A DNA stretch of 64,000 bases from a bacterium (GTDB lineage Bacteria; Bacillota; Clostridia; Lachnospirales; Lachnospiraceae), in NCBI GenBank assembly GCA_030539165.1, contig JAUNSO010000004.1, positions 34,694 to 98,693 on the forward strand, in the 5' to 3' direction. Shown here one piece after another: positions 1-7,860 of this stretch. The notes below the pieces were generated by a model. That model was given only the letters and a program-made list of their open reading frames with translations. It did not search any database and was not told the origin of the DNA. The position numbers and the translations under genes are program-made. Positions within the stretch are counted from its first letter, which is position 1. Every line of letters begins with the position of its first letter.

Positions 1-209
1 CATACTTCGTAGAATTCATTGATCACTGCTTCCTTCAGCTGTGGAGTCACACTGCGTGTATTCGCAATTTCCAGTGTCAATTCCTCTATTTCCTCTTCCT
101 TGAGGTGTTTAAAAATCGTCGCGGAACGTTCAGGGCCAAGTGCAATCAATAATATTGCAGCCTTCTGTACGCCTGTTATTCCTGCACTGCTTGTAACCGG
201 GCGAGCCAT
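1..209 (-). CDS. fliG: Flagellar motor switch protein FliG, N-terminal part (cut by window edge)
   Basis: The first 69 codons of FliG are visible; the rest lies beyond position 1. Translation starts MARPVTSSAGITGVQKAA and continues with LIALGPERSATIFKHL and EIEELTLEIA, which matches the FliG N-terminal domain that docks on the cytoplasmic face of the FliF ring. FliG is the rotor part that takes torque from the stator and sets rotation direction with FliM and FliN. The ATG lies 7 bp after the fliF stop, so the two genes are cotranscribed and probably translationally coupled. No oddity is seen in the visible part. Confidence 0.93.
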   Translation of the reverse strand, partial: MARPVTSSAGITGVQKAAILLIALGPERSATIFKHLKEEEIEELTLEIANTRSVTPQLKEAVINEFYEV

Positions 210-216
210 ATATGAT

Positions 217-1830
217 TTACCCCCATTCCTCATTCAGCCAGTTGCGAAGTAGTGCTGCAACAGCATCCGGATTTTCATCCACAAATTTTTCTATCATCAA
301 TCTGGTTTCAGACTTTGATTCTACATCAATATCCTCAACATTTGTATGCTCCTGTGTAGAAGTCAGCAGCGTCTCAACCGACAGCTCTTCTTCCTGTGGT
401 ACTTCTTCCTTCTTTTCACTCCGCATACCGGAGAAGACCACAAAGCCAAGCAGTCCGAGAATCAGTACGATCAGTACGATCTGCAGGATATCCGTCACGC
501 TCATCGCAGTCGATTCACGTTCCTGGAAGATTGGTACATCGTATGCGATCAATGTAATGCTGTCTGCCGGAATACCCGTTGCATTGGAAACAAGGGTCAA
601 CAGCTCTGCATCTGCATCTCTTCTGACCTTATCACTGTTGGCTGCCACAAACTCCTGAAATGTGATACCGTCCAGCAGTCCCTGCGCCCTCAGCTCTTCT
701 TCTTTGTAAATCACATAATGAGATGCCGTAACAGCAATCGACGACTGATTATACTGAATGGATCCGGGTGGGATTGTCGTATCAATAATCTCTTCATTCG
801 GCAGGTAATCACGCGATTCCTCTGTAACAGAATAGTTACTGTTTGCATTATCCGGAATCACATAGGTCTCCTCTGTATTGGTATCAGTGCCCGGAACTCC
901 CCCGGAATCGCCTGCACCCTCTGCTGCATAGGTATCTTCATGAGATAATACTCCCTGACTCTGACCTTCTGCAGGGGTATAGTTGTGATTGGTTCTGTTT
1001 GTTGCTGAAAAGTCAAGAACCAGATTGGGAGCCACCTTGACATCCTCAAACAGATTGGTTCCGAGCAGTACCTGTATGACCTCCTGCTTGACCAGTCTCT
1101 CTGCCTCTGTCTTGAGTGCGATCTGATTAGACGCATTGACGGAAGAAGTATTGGCTTCTGCCGCGCTTGCACCGGAGAACAGTAAATTACCGTTTGTATC
1201 TATAATCGTAATATTATCTCTTGTTTTATTGCCCAGTGCTGTTGCTACTGACCATGCCAGATTGTCTGCTACGCCTACGGGCAGTTCTTCATTCAGCTCC
1301 AGCATGACGCTGGCATAGGCCTCTTCTTCCTTGGCCAACAGTGTTCCGTCATTATCAGGCAATGAAAATGTGACATATGCCTTTTTGACAGCATCCTGTG
1401 TTTCCAGCTGTGTTTCCATCAGAGATTCCATGTACAGCTTGTACCGCTTGGTCTTGTCAGACTCCGTGGTGGAAAAGCCTCCCGCCAGTGCTGTTTCGAT
1501 ATCATAGCTGTCTGCCGGATATCCGTTTGCGCCTAACAGCAGTGTTGCTTTTGAAATGTCCTGCTTCAGAACAGAGATGATCAGTCCGTCATCTGTGGTC
1601 TGATAGGCTGTATCATTGCTCGTCAGCAAATCTGTGATTGCTGCCGCTTCTTTTGTCGTTTCACAGGTAATCAGGGTCTCGTACTGCGGTCTGGTTAATA
1701 TAGTCGCTAAAATTGCGAGTGTCAAAGCGACACCCACAACCACGGAAATAATAATCGTTTTCTGTTTTGCATTGAATTTATTCCACCATTCTAATAGCTT
1801 CTGTGGAATCTCCCTTAGTCTGTCCAGCAT
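217..1830 (-). CDS. fliF: Flagellar MS-ring protein FliF
   Basis: This 537-residue protein has the expected length and layout of FliF, the membrane ring on which the flagellar rotor and export gate assemble. A first transmembrane segment lies near residues 25-45, followed by ring-building motifs of the YscJ/FliF type such as RPQYETLIT and ATLLLGANGYPA. A long low-complexity periplasmic stretch rich in Gly, Asn, Thr and Glu follows around residues 280-345. A second transmembrane segment is near 445-465 (IVLIVLILGLLGFVVF), and the acidic C-terminal tail ends in ALLRNWLNEEWG, the segment that binds FliG. It sits between fliE and fliG in one minus-strand operon. Confidence 0.96.
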   Translation of the reverse strand: MLDRLREIPQKLLEWWNKFNAKQKTIIISVVVGVALTLAILATILTRPQYETLITCETTKEAAAITDLLTSNDTAYQTTDDGLIISVLKQDISKATLLLGANGYPADSYDIETALAGGFSTTESDKTKRYKLYMESLMETQLETQDAVKKAYVTFSLPDNDGTLLAKEEEAYASVMLELNEELPVGVADNLAWSVATALGNKTRDNITIIDTNGNLLFSGASAAEANTSSVNASNQIALKTEAERLVKQEVIQVLLGTNLFEDVKVAPNLVLDFSATNRTNHNYTPAEGQSQGVLSHEDTYAAEGAGDSGGVPGTDTNTEETYVIPDNANSNYSVTEESRDYLPNEEIIDTTIPPGSIQYNQSSIAVTASHYVIYKEEELRAQGLLDGITFQEFVAANSDKVRRDADAELLTLVSNATGIPADSITLIAYDVPIFQERESTAMSVTDILQIVLIVLILGLLGFVVFSGMRSEKKEEVPQEEELSVETLLTSTQEHTNVEDIDVESKSETRLMIEKFVDENPDAVAALLRNWLNEEWG

Positions 1831-1893
1831 AGGTTATGCTCCCGGTTTAATTTATTAACGCACGTTTGGCGGAAAAATCTGTGATTTTCCTAA

Positions 1894-1927
1894 GATCGAA
1901 GCTTTTCGCTATGCGAAAACTTCGATC
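1894..1927. other. Hairpin overlapping the fliE stop codon
   Basis: GATCGAAGCTTTTCGC, a TAT loop and GCGAAAACTTCGATC form a near-perfect inverted repeat with one bulged base. It spans the end of fliE and the start of the fliE-fliF gap. It has no T tract, so it is more likely an RNA processing or stabilising stem, or a small dispersed palindrome, than a terminator. Compare the two hairpins between flgC and flgB. Confidence 0.7.
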
Positions 1928-2240
1928 ACATCTGTATCTGCATGATTTCTTTGTAGGCTTCGATGAATTTGTCGCGGAGCGCTACTGTGTATTGCAGCGC
2001 TGTAGATGCTTTTGCTGCAGCGATTGACAGATCGTGAGTGTTCTCTGATAATCCGAGTGCAAACTTGATCTGTTCTTCTTCCGCATCCTTCATCAGACTG
2101 TTTGTATCAGAAATATTGCTCATAGCAGAGTCCAGCATCGAGCCAAAGCTCTCATCCGCAACAGTCTTGCTGGTAGATGCATTTGTTGCTGCATTCGCAA
2201 TCGCAGATGAACTGACGTTATATAATGCAGATATATCCAT
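1926..2240 (-). CDS. fliE: Flagellar hook-basal body protein FliE
   Basis: The 104-residue product has the normal length of FliE, the adaptor that joins the MS ring and export gate to the proximal rod. The conserved C-terminal part is clear: ALQYTVALRDKFIEAYKEI followed by MQIQM. The N-terminal third is Ser/Ala-rich, as is usual. It lies between flgC and fliF in the classical flgB-flgC-fliE-fliF-fliG order. The gap to fliF holds a long hairpin that overlaps the stop codon. Confidence 0.95.
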   Translation of the reverse strand: MDISALYNVSSSAIANAATNASTSKTVADESFGSMLDSAMSNISDTNSLMKDAEEEQIKFALGLSENTHDLSIAAAKASTALQYTVALRDKFIEAYKEIMQIQM

Positions 2241-2285
2241 CCCTTAATCCTCCCTAAACAAATTACATGGAAATCAATTCTGATC

Positions 2286-2735
2286 CTATGCCTGTCCGAT
2301 GTCCAGACCCTTGACAGCCATGGATTTGCTGGCCGTAAATGCTGTTGCATTGGCTTCATATGCACGTGATGAATCGATCATGTTGGCCATCTCTGTCACG
2401 ATATTGACATTCGGATACCAGACGTATCCGTCATCATCAGCATCCGGATGAGCAGGATCATAGACCTTTGTCATCTCATTGACTTCATCCTCATATACAC
2501 CGCCGACCTTGACACCGTCTCCGACATCCTGTCCGGTTGCTCTGGCATAGATCGTCCCAAACTGGGTTGGATTGCCGTCCTTTTCCTGAAACGTGACAAT
2601 TTTGCGGCGATAGGGTGTACCGTCAGCTGTTCTGGTTGTATTGGCATTCGCAACATTCTGCGAAATGATGTCCATTCTGTAACGCTCGGATGTCATGCCG
2701 GAGGCGTTGACACCGAAACTCTTGAATATACTCAT
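2286..2735 (-). CDS. flgC: Flagellar proximal rod protein FlgC
   Basis: This is a 149-residue rod protein. The N-terminus has the flagellar rod/hook signature, SGMTSERYRMDIISQNVANA, and the C-terminus has the amphipathic helix EMANMIDSSRAYEANATAF that packs in the rod. Length and motifs fit FlgC, which stacks with FlgB, FlgF and FlgG to form the drive shaft across the cell wall. An RBS (AAAGGAGG) precedes the ATG. The 128-bp gap to flgB contains two consecutive hairpins. Confidence 0.95.
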   Translation of the reverse strand: MSIFKSFGVNASGMTSERYRMDIISQNVANANTTRTADGTPYRRKIVTFQEKDGNPTQFGTIYARATGQDVGDGVKVGGVYEDEVNEMTKVYDPAHPDADDDGYVWYPNVNIVTEMANMIDSSRAYEANATAFTASKSMAVKGLDIGQA

Positions 2736-2806
2736 GTGATATCCTCCTTTGTAACTGATAAGAGTTTATAAAGGGTTGCTGTACAAATACTCATTTCGGG
2801 TGAGGA

Positions 2807-2857
2807 GAAAAATTGCTTTGCAATTTTTCACTGTCGGCAAAATCGCAAAGCGATTTT
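2807..2857. repeat. Two adjacent perfect hairpins in the flgB-flgC gap
   Basis: GAAAAATTGC-TTT-GCAATTTTTC (2807-2829) is followed by AAAATCGC-AAA-GCGATTTT (2839-2857). Both are perfect stems with 3-nt loops. The second is bordered by CGG and CCG, which can extend the pairing. They sit between the flgB stop and the flgC RBS and look like intercistronic stems that could adjust relative expression within the operon. Confidence 0.7.
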
Positions 2858-2863
2858 ATCCGA

Positions 2864-3253
2864 CTACTTCATGACTCTTTGCAGATCGGTGAATTTGCCG
2901 CTGATGCTTTGGATCATGGCATTGTACTTGATCTGGTTGGAAGCCAGTTCTACATTTTCGTTATCTATATCTACGTTGTTGCCATCCAGTCTGTAGGAGT
3001 AGTTGGCGGAATCTGTATATACTCTGCCCTCAATATGTTTGAGGTTAATATCACCAACCTTTTGATCAAGGCTCTCATACTTGTTTGCCTTGAGTGCATG
3101 CTTCAGCTCCTCTTCAAAAGAAACATCCTGCCTCTTATAGCCGGGAGTATCCGCATTGGCGATGTTGTTGGAAATTGCTTCATTACGCAGCCATGCTGCA
3201 TCTGCTGCCTGATCGAGAACATTCACATAATCATAAATATCAGAATTAATCAT
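2864..3253 (-). CDS. flgB: Flagellar proximal rod protein FlgB
   Basis: A 129-residue rod protein and the first gene of the flagellar operon in this window. It has the rod-protein N-terminal motif AWLRNEAISNNIANADTPGY and a C-terminal helix NVELASNQIKYNAMIQSISG typical of FlgB. The ATG is preceded by GGTAGGTGAGC, and a promoter-like sequence lies 23-50 bp upstream. The preceding 668 bp contain no gene, so this is probably the start of the transcription unit. Confidence 0.95.
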   Translation of the reverse strand: MINSDIYDYVNVLDQAADAAWLRNEAISNNIANADTPGYKRQDVSFEEELKHALKANKYESLDQKVGDINLKHIEGRVYTDSANYSYRLDGNNVDIDNENVELASNQIKYNAMIQSISGKFTDLQRVMK

Positions 3254-3275
3254 ATACGCTCACCTACCTTACTAT

Positions 3276-3303
3276 ATTATAAATTATTTGTAGAAAAACA
3301 CAA
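3276..3303 (-). promoter_or_regulatory. Predicted promoter of the flgB operon
   Basis: Read on the minus strand this is TTGTGT, a 16-bp spacer and TATAAT, ending 23 bp before the flgB start. The -10 box is perfect and the -35 box weak, which suggests a SigA-type promoter that may need an activator. A near-identical TTGTGT-N17-TATGAT arrangement precedes the NYN-LOTUS gene. Confidence 0.55.
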
Positions 3304-3400
3304 GGACTTTTTCAAAAAAACCACTTTATCTTGTGGATTTTGCATTTCTCAGCACAACATGTCGATGTTATGTCTACCAACTCCTTTCCTGCTTTTTTCC

Positions 3401-3424
3401 TGCTTGCTTGCTTGCTTGCTTGCT
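3401..3424. repeat. Tetranucleotide repeat, six TGCT units
   Basis: Six perfect tandem TGCT copies lie in the gene-free stretch about 100 bp upstream of the flgB promoter. Such tracts can change length by slipped-strand mispairing. Whether this one affects flagellar expression is unknown. Confidence 0.9.
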
Positions 3425-3454
3425 CACTCACCGTCTCTGCTCATTCATCGCCTT

Positions 3455-3704
3455 TTTTGGACAATGAAATCTATATTTCATGACCAAAATTCCAATTACA
3501 TGCATGATATATCTGTCGAATTGTTAATTTGGACAATGCGTTCTTGCTAACGAGCTTATTATTCCAAAGATTGAAGTGTATCAGGCTTTCTTTGGAATTC
3601 TATATGCATTTGAGCAGGAGTATTGTCCAATTTCAATGAAAACAGCTTGTCATTGTTTCCATTTTAGAATGTATACAAGCAATTCTCCCATCTGTTGTCC
3701 AAAA
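3455..3704. repeat. Nested dyad box element, copy A
   Basis: Eight short boxes are arranged symmetrically about position 3579.5: GGACAA 3459-3464, TTCCAA 3490-3495, GGACAA 3531-3536, TTCCAA 3562-3567, then TTGGAA 3592-3597, TTGTCC 3623-3628, TTAGAA 3664-3669 (one mismatch), TTGTCC 3695-3700. Mirror boxes are at exactly equal distances from the centre (15, 46, 87 and 118 bp). The inner pair is a perfect 10-bp inverted repeat, ATTCCAAAGA/TCTTTGGAAT. The DNA between boxes is not shared with the two other copies. There is no coding potential. The rest of the 3254-3921 gap holds the flgB promoter, the TGCT tract, short A-rich repeats and the codY terminator. Confidence 0.88.
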
Positions 3705-3800
3705 ACATGAAAAACTCATATTATATCTCCCAAAAACATGAAAAACCATATTTCCCAAAAGCACGAAAAGCCTATATTGTCCCAAAAGCCATAAAAACAT
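3695..3800. repeat. Four imperfect short tandem repeats next to copy A
   Basis: Units beginning CCAAAAACATGAAAAA or CCCAAAAGCACGAAAAG recur every 20-30 bp. Their complement contains TTTTTATGGCTTTT, which also occurs beside copy B (around 33301-33320). These flanks may therefore belong to the dyad element. Unit length and sequence vary too much for a CRISPR array. Confidence 0.55.
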
Positions 3801-3830
3801 TTAGATAGTCAAAGTGCTTTCATGTCATAT

Positions 3831-3880
3831 AAAAAGGGATTCATCGCAAACACATGCAGTATCCGCAGATAAATCCCTTT
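3831..3880 (-). terminator. Predicted terminator downstream of codY
   Basis: On the minus strand AAAGGGATT and AATCCCTTT pair around a roughly 30-nt loop region and are followed by a T-rich run (TTTTTATA). It lies 42 bp after the codY stop. Confidence 0.65.
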
Positions 3881-3921
3881 ACATACTTTATAAATCCATT
3901 TACAAAGACGCACTATGAACT

Positions 3922-4704
3922 TTAGTTCTTGCTGCGCTTCATCGTTTCAATCTCGTCGAAAATAACCGGATTTAAAACCTTGATATATGTACCTTTCATC
4001 CCGGAAGATCTGGACTCAATCACGCCGGCACTTTCAAATTTTCTGAGCGCATTTACAATGACTGAACGTGTGATACCGACTCTGTCTGCAATCTTGCTTG
4101 CTACAAGGATTCCCTCATTGCCGTCCAGTTCATCAAATATATGAGTGATAGCTTCCATCTCTGAAAATGATAATGTACTGATTGCTGACTTGACCACCTG
4201 CAGCTTTCTGGTCTCCTCTGCGCTCTCCTCATTCACGGCACGCAGCATCTCCAGTCCTACAACCGTTGCACCATACTCACACAATATTATATCGTCAATT
4301 GTGTACTGTTCCTGAACCTTATAGATAAATAAAGTTCCGAGACGTTCTCCTGCGATATCGATTGGTGTAATGATGGCCTGATATCTGCTGACTCCGCTGC
4401 TCTCAAAGCCCAGTGTCTCCAGATTGACATTTTCCTTCGTCGATAGAACTCCCAGCAGTCTTTCATTCAGCATATGATCTATGATGCCGCCGATCTCGTA
4501 CTTCAGCAGCTCATCGATTTCCCCTATTTCCTTTACGGCTCCGGTCCCCAATACCTTGCCCTTTTTACTAATGACCAATACATTGGACTGCATAATATCC
4601 TTTAACACATCACAAATATCATTGAACACAACTTTACTGGAGTTATTGTTATGTAATAATTTGTTAATCTTTCGTGTTTTATCCAACAATTGTACACTAC
4701 TCAT
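3922..4704 (-). CDS. codY: GTP-sensing pleiotropic transcriptional repressor CodY
   Basis: CodY senses GTP and branched-chain amino acids and represses stationary-phase, nutrient-uptake and often motility genes. The 260-residue product begins MSSVQLLDKTRKINKLLHN. It has a GAF-like ligand domain (ERLGTLFIYKVQEQYTIDD, EYGATVVGLEMLR) and the almost invariant winged-helix region ASKIADRVGITRSVIVNALR, ending with SRSSGMKGTYIKVLNP. I chose the ATG at 4704 because AAAAGGAGG lies 8 nt upstream; the frame stays open for 20 more codons but without an RBS. It lies between topA and the flagellar genes and has its own promoter and terminator. Confidence 0.97.
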   Translation of the reverse strand: MSSVQLLDKTRKINKLLHNNNSSKVVFNDICDVLKDIMQSNVLVISKKGKVLGTGAVKEIGEIDELLKYEIGGIIDHMLNERLLGVLSTKENVNLETLGFESSGVSRYQAIITPIDIAGERLGTLFIYKVQEQYTIDDIILCEYGATVVGLEMLRAVNEESAEETRKLQVVKSAISTLSFSEMEAITHIFDELDGNEGILVASKIADRVGITRSVIVNALRKFESAGVIESRSSGMKGTYIKVLNPVIFDEIETMKRSKN

Positions 4705-4735
4705 CGCAAATACCTCCTTTTCCCGATTATCTTCC

Positions 4736-4764
4736 ATGTTAACACAAAAAAGCGCGGAAATCAA
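4736..4764 (-). promoter_or_regulatory. Predicted codY promoter inside the topA terminator
   Basis: The minus strand reads TTGATT, 17 bp, TAACAT, ending about 32 bp upstream of the codY ATG. The -35 box lies in the loop of the topA terminator hairpin. Confidence 0.55.
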
Positions 4765-4778
4765 TTGTTTCTGCGCTT
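4746..4778 (-). terminator. Predicted topA terminator
   Basis: On the minus strand AAGCGC and GCGCTT pair around a 17-nt loop and run into TTTTTTG. It lies about 40 bp downstream of the topA stop. Confidence 0.6.
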
Positions 4779-4818
4779 ATTTTTTGAATATTTTAAATAA
4801 TTTATAAATATTATCAGT

Positions 4819-6897
4819 CTACTTCTTTTCGGCTTGTTTTTCGACAATATGACCGCATTCTGCATTAATGCACAACAGTTTATTTCCCTTTTCCACCAAC
4901 ATGCCGCCACACTTCGGACACTTCTCGGCTACCGGCTTCTGCCATGACATAAAGTCACACTCAGAGCCGCTCTCACAGCCATAATACTTTCTGCCCTTCT
5001 TTGTTTTGCGCAGGACAATTTCCTTACCGCACTTCGGACAGGCTATGCCGATCTTCTCCAGATACGGCTTTGTATTCTTGCACTCCGGAAATCCCGGACA
5101 TGCCAGAAACTTTCCATGAGGGCCGTACTTGATAACCATATTGCGTCCGCAGACATCACAGATCTCCTCAGACACTTCATCGGGAATATCAACCTTGGAC
5201 AGATCCTTTTCTGCCGCCTTGACTGCTTCATCCAGATCCGGATAGAAATTGCTGACTACGGTCTTCCAATTCACCGAGCCCTCTTCTACCTTGTCTAACA
5301 GCATCTCCATATTGGCTGTAAAATTCATATCCACAATACTCGGAAATGCATCCTTCATCATTTTATTGACCACTTCACCAAGTTCTGTTACATAAAGGTT
5401 CTTATTCTCCTTTGTCACATATCTTCTTGACATGATGGTGGTAATGGTGGGTGCATAAGTACTCGGACGACCGATGCCCAGTTCCTCCAGAGCCTTTACA
5501 AGAGATGCTTCTGTATAATGTGCGGGCGGCTGGGTAAAGTGCTGCTTTGCATCAAACTCCTCCGCTTTCAGTTTGGAATTCATGGAAATACCCTTCAGCA
5601 GTGCATTTCCGGTTGTCTTTTCATCTTCGTCTGACGTATAAACCAGCATAAAGCCCTCGAACAGCACAGAACTGGTTGCCACTGAAAAGCGATAGCCTCC
5701 TGCATCTATTTTCACTGATGTTGTCTCATACTTTGCCTCACTCATGCGGCTGGCGACAAAGCGTTTCCAGATCAATGTATACAGACGCAGCTGTTCTCTG
5801 CTGAGTGAATCCTTGAGAGAGTTCGGCGTTCTGGAAAGATCAGTCGGACGGATGGCTTCATGAGCATCCTGGATCTTTTTTCCGTCTTTCTTTTCCGGAG
5901 TTGTGCCTGCTGCAAAGTCTGCACCATAATTCTGTTCGATATAATCCTTTGCCATGACCTCTGCCTCTGCTGCGACTCTGGTAGAGTCTGTACGCAGATA
6001 TGTGATCACACCCACTGTTCCGTTGCCCTTGATGTCTATTCCTTCATACAGCTGCTGTGCCAGACGCATTGTCTTTTGTGTTGAATAGTTCAGGGTCTTG
6101 CTGGCTTCCTGCTGCAGGGTGCTGGTCGTAAACGGCAAAGGCGCTTTTTTGGTTCTCTCACCCTTCTTGATATCAATTACTTTAAATGTTGACTTTTGAA
6201 CTGCTGACTGGATCTGTTCAGCCTGTTTTTCAGATGTTATGTTAACCTTTCCATTCTGATCCCCACAAAAATGTGCTGTCAGCGGCTGTTTTTCTTTATC
6301 TACCTTCAGAATGGCATCCAGTGTCCAGTACTCTTCCGGAATAAATGCATTGATTTCATCCTCTCTGTCACATATAATGCGCAGTGCAACAGACTGTACA
6401 CGGCCTGCACTGAGTCCACGCTTCACCTTTGCCCATAAGACCGGTGATATACGGTATCCTACCATTCTGTCCAGCATACGTCTTGCCTGCTGTGCATTGA
6501 CGAGATCCATATCGATCTCACGTGCATTTTTTAACGATTCCTTGACCGCATTCTTTGTGATCTCGTTGAAAGTGATGCGGTACATTTTCTTGCTGCCCAG
6601 ATTCAGGGCGGCACACAAGTGCCATGATATGGCTTCTCCCTCACGATCAGGGTCAGTTGCCAGATATACTTTATCGGCTTTCTTCACTTCCTTGCGAAGA
6701 TTGGCAAGTACATCCCCCTTTCCTCTGATGGTGATATATTTTGGTTCAAAATCATGCTCGGTGTCGATACCCAGCTGACTCTTTGGCAGATCTCTCACGT
6801 GTCCGTTGCTCGCAGCAACCTCATAATTAGATCCCAGAAATTTCTTGATTGTCTTAACCTTGGCAGGTGATTCCACAATTACAAGATTTTTTGCCAT
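4819..6897 (-). CDS. topA: DNA topoisomerase I (type IA)
   Basis: This 692-residue enzyme relaxes negative supercoils by nicking one strand. The TOPRIM domain is at the N-terminus, with catalytic Glu in NLVIVESPAKVKTIKKFLG and the metal-binding DPDREGEAISWH near residue 82. The DNA-linking tyrosine is in TYLRTDSTR near residue 300. Three C-terminal zinc ribbons with CxxC pairs follow (CDVCGRN, CPKCGKE, CPKCGGM), ending in CINAECGH. The start is supported by GGAGGAACAATAG just upstream. Its 5' end overlaps dprA by 44 bp, giving the common dprA-topA-codY order of clostridia. Confidence 0.97.
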   Translation of the reverse strand: MAKNLVIVESPAKVKTIKKFLGSNYEVAASNGHVRDLPKSQLGIDTEHDFEPKYITIRGKGDVLANLRKEVKKADKVYLATDPDREGEAISWHLCAALNLGSKKMYRITFNEITKNAVKESLKNAREIDMDLVNAQQARRMLDRMVGYRISPVLWAKVKRGLSAGRVQSVALRIICDREDEINAFIPEEYWTLDAILKVDKEKQPLTAHFCGDQNGKVNITSEKQAEQIQSAVQKSTFKVIDIKKGERTKKAPLPFTTSTLQQEASKTLNYSTQKTMRLAQQLYEGIDIKGNGTVGVITYLRTDSTRVAAEAEVMAKDYIEQNYGADFAAGTTPEKKDGKKIQDAHEAIRPTDLSRTPNSLKDSLSREQLRLYTLIWKRFVASRMSEAKYETTSVKIDAGGYRFSVATSSVLFEGFMLVYTSDEDEKTTGNALLKGISMNSKLKAEEFDAKQHFTQPPAHYTEASLVKALEELGIGRPSTYAPTITTIMSRRYVTKENKNLYVTELGEVVNKMMKDAFPSIVDMNFTANMEMLLDKVEEGSVNWKTVVSNFYPDLDEAVKAAEKDLSKVDIPDEVSEEICDVCGRNMVIKYGPHGKFLACPGFPECKNTKPYLEKIGIACPKCGKEIVLRKTKKGRKYYGCESGSECDFMSWQKPVAEKCPKCGGMLVEKGNKLLCINAECGHIVEKQAEKK

Positions 6898-7849
6898 CTA
6901 TTGTTCCTCCGCATCTGATATAATGATCTTTTCCGACTTCTCTGATCAATCCCTTGATCTCAAGTGATAATAGTATATGCGAAATTTCCTGAACCGGAAT
7001 TTTTGTTACCTCTACAATATCTTCCAAATTCTTGGCATATAAATCTAGGTGAGTATACACCATATTTTCTTCGTTATCAAGCACAAATTGATTTTTTTGT
7101 TTTTTTCTTTTGGAAAATTTCAGATTTTCTTTAGATTGAAAATGATAATCAGACAGCAATTCTTCCGGTGATAACAGGATGCCGGCACCTTGTTTGATCA
7201 GCCTGTTACACCCCTCACTCAGAGGATCGGTCAGCCTGCCGGGAACCACATAAACATCCTTTCCCTGCTCTAATGCCATATCCACTGTAATCAGTGTCCC
7301 ACTCTTCTGCTTTGCCTCAATCACGATCACTGCATCAGACAGTCCTGATATGATCCGGTTGCGTGATGGAAACTGCTGCGCCAGCGGCTGTGTTCCGGGT
7401 GAAAACTCTGAAATCAGGCCTCCCCTTGCCTGCAACATACGATAAAGCTCCAGATTTTCTCTTGGATAGCAGACATCGACACCGCATCCTAAAACCGCAA
7501 AGGATGAGCCTCCGGCTTTTAATGCCGACATCTGACTGATGCCGTCGATACCTCTGGCCATGCCACTGATAATCTGTATGCCTGCCTTTCCCAACTCAGT
7601 GCCGAACAGGCATGCCATCTGTCTCCCATACTCTGAACAGACTCTTGCACCTATGATTGCAACAGACGCAGCTTCCGGATCCGGCAGCCATCCGCTAACA
7701 TACAACCCCTTTGGAGCCGATGGAATACAATCCAGTTTAACAGGATACGCCGTGTCGCCGCGCCTGATATACCGGATGTTCTGACCGGCTTTTTCTTCCT
7801 CACTGATGCTGTTTCTTCTATTATATATATTCTCTGTTTGATTTCCCAT
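6854..7849 (-). CDS. dprA: DNA processing protein DprA/Smf
   Basis: DprA binds incoming single-stranded DNA during transformation and loads RecA. The 331-residue protein has the Rossmann-like DprA core, with VAIIGARVCSEYGRQMA, the characteristic ISGMARGIDGISQMSALKAGG and FPSRNRIISGLSDAVIVIEA. A C-terminal winged helix (residues 265-315) follows a Lys-rich linker. The end overlaps the start of topA by 44 bp and the start follows comM by 11 bp, so comM-dprA-topA form one transcription unit. Pairing with comM fits a DNA uptake or recombination role, but natural competence cannot be concluded from these two genes. Confidence 0.94.
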   Translation of the reverse strand: MGNQTENIYNRRNSISEEEKAGQNIRYIRRGDTAYPVKLDCIPSAPKGLYVSGWLPDPEAASVAIIGARVCSEYGRQMACLFGTELGKAGIQIISGMARGIDGISQMSALKAGGSSFAVLGCGVDVCYPRENLELYRMLQARGGLISEFSPGTQPLAQQFPSRNRIISGLSDAVIVIEAKQKSGTLITVDMALEQGKDVYVVPGRLTDPLSEGCNRLIKQGAGILLSPEELLSDYHFQSKENLKFSKRKKQKNQFVLDNEENMVYTHLDLYAKNLEDIVEVTKIPVQEISHILLSLEIKGLIREVGKDHYIRCGGTIDGKKSCNCGITCQG

Positions 7850-7860
7850 TCCTGTCCCTG

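Noticed and set aside
2813..3550. Long plus-strand open frame across flgB and the gap
   Set aside because: It is antisense to flgB, has no RBS and shows composition of a shadow frame.
3695..3800. CRISPR-like short repeats
   Set aside because: Units differ in length and sequence, there are only four, and no cas genes are near.
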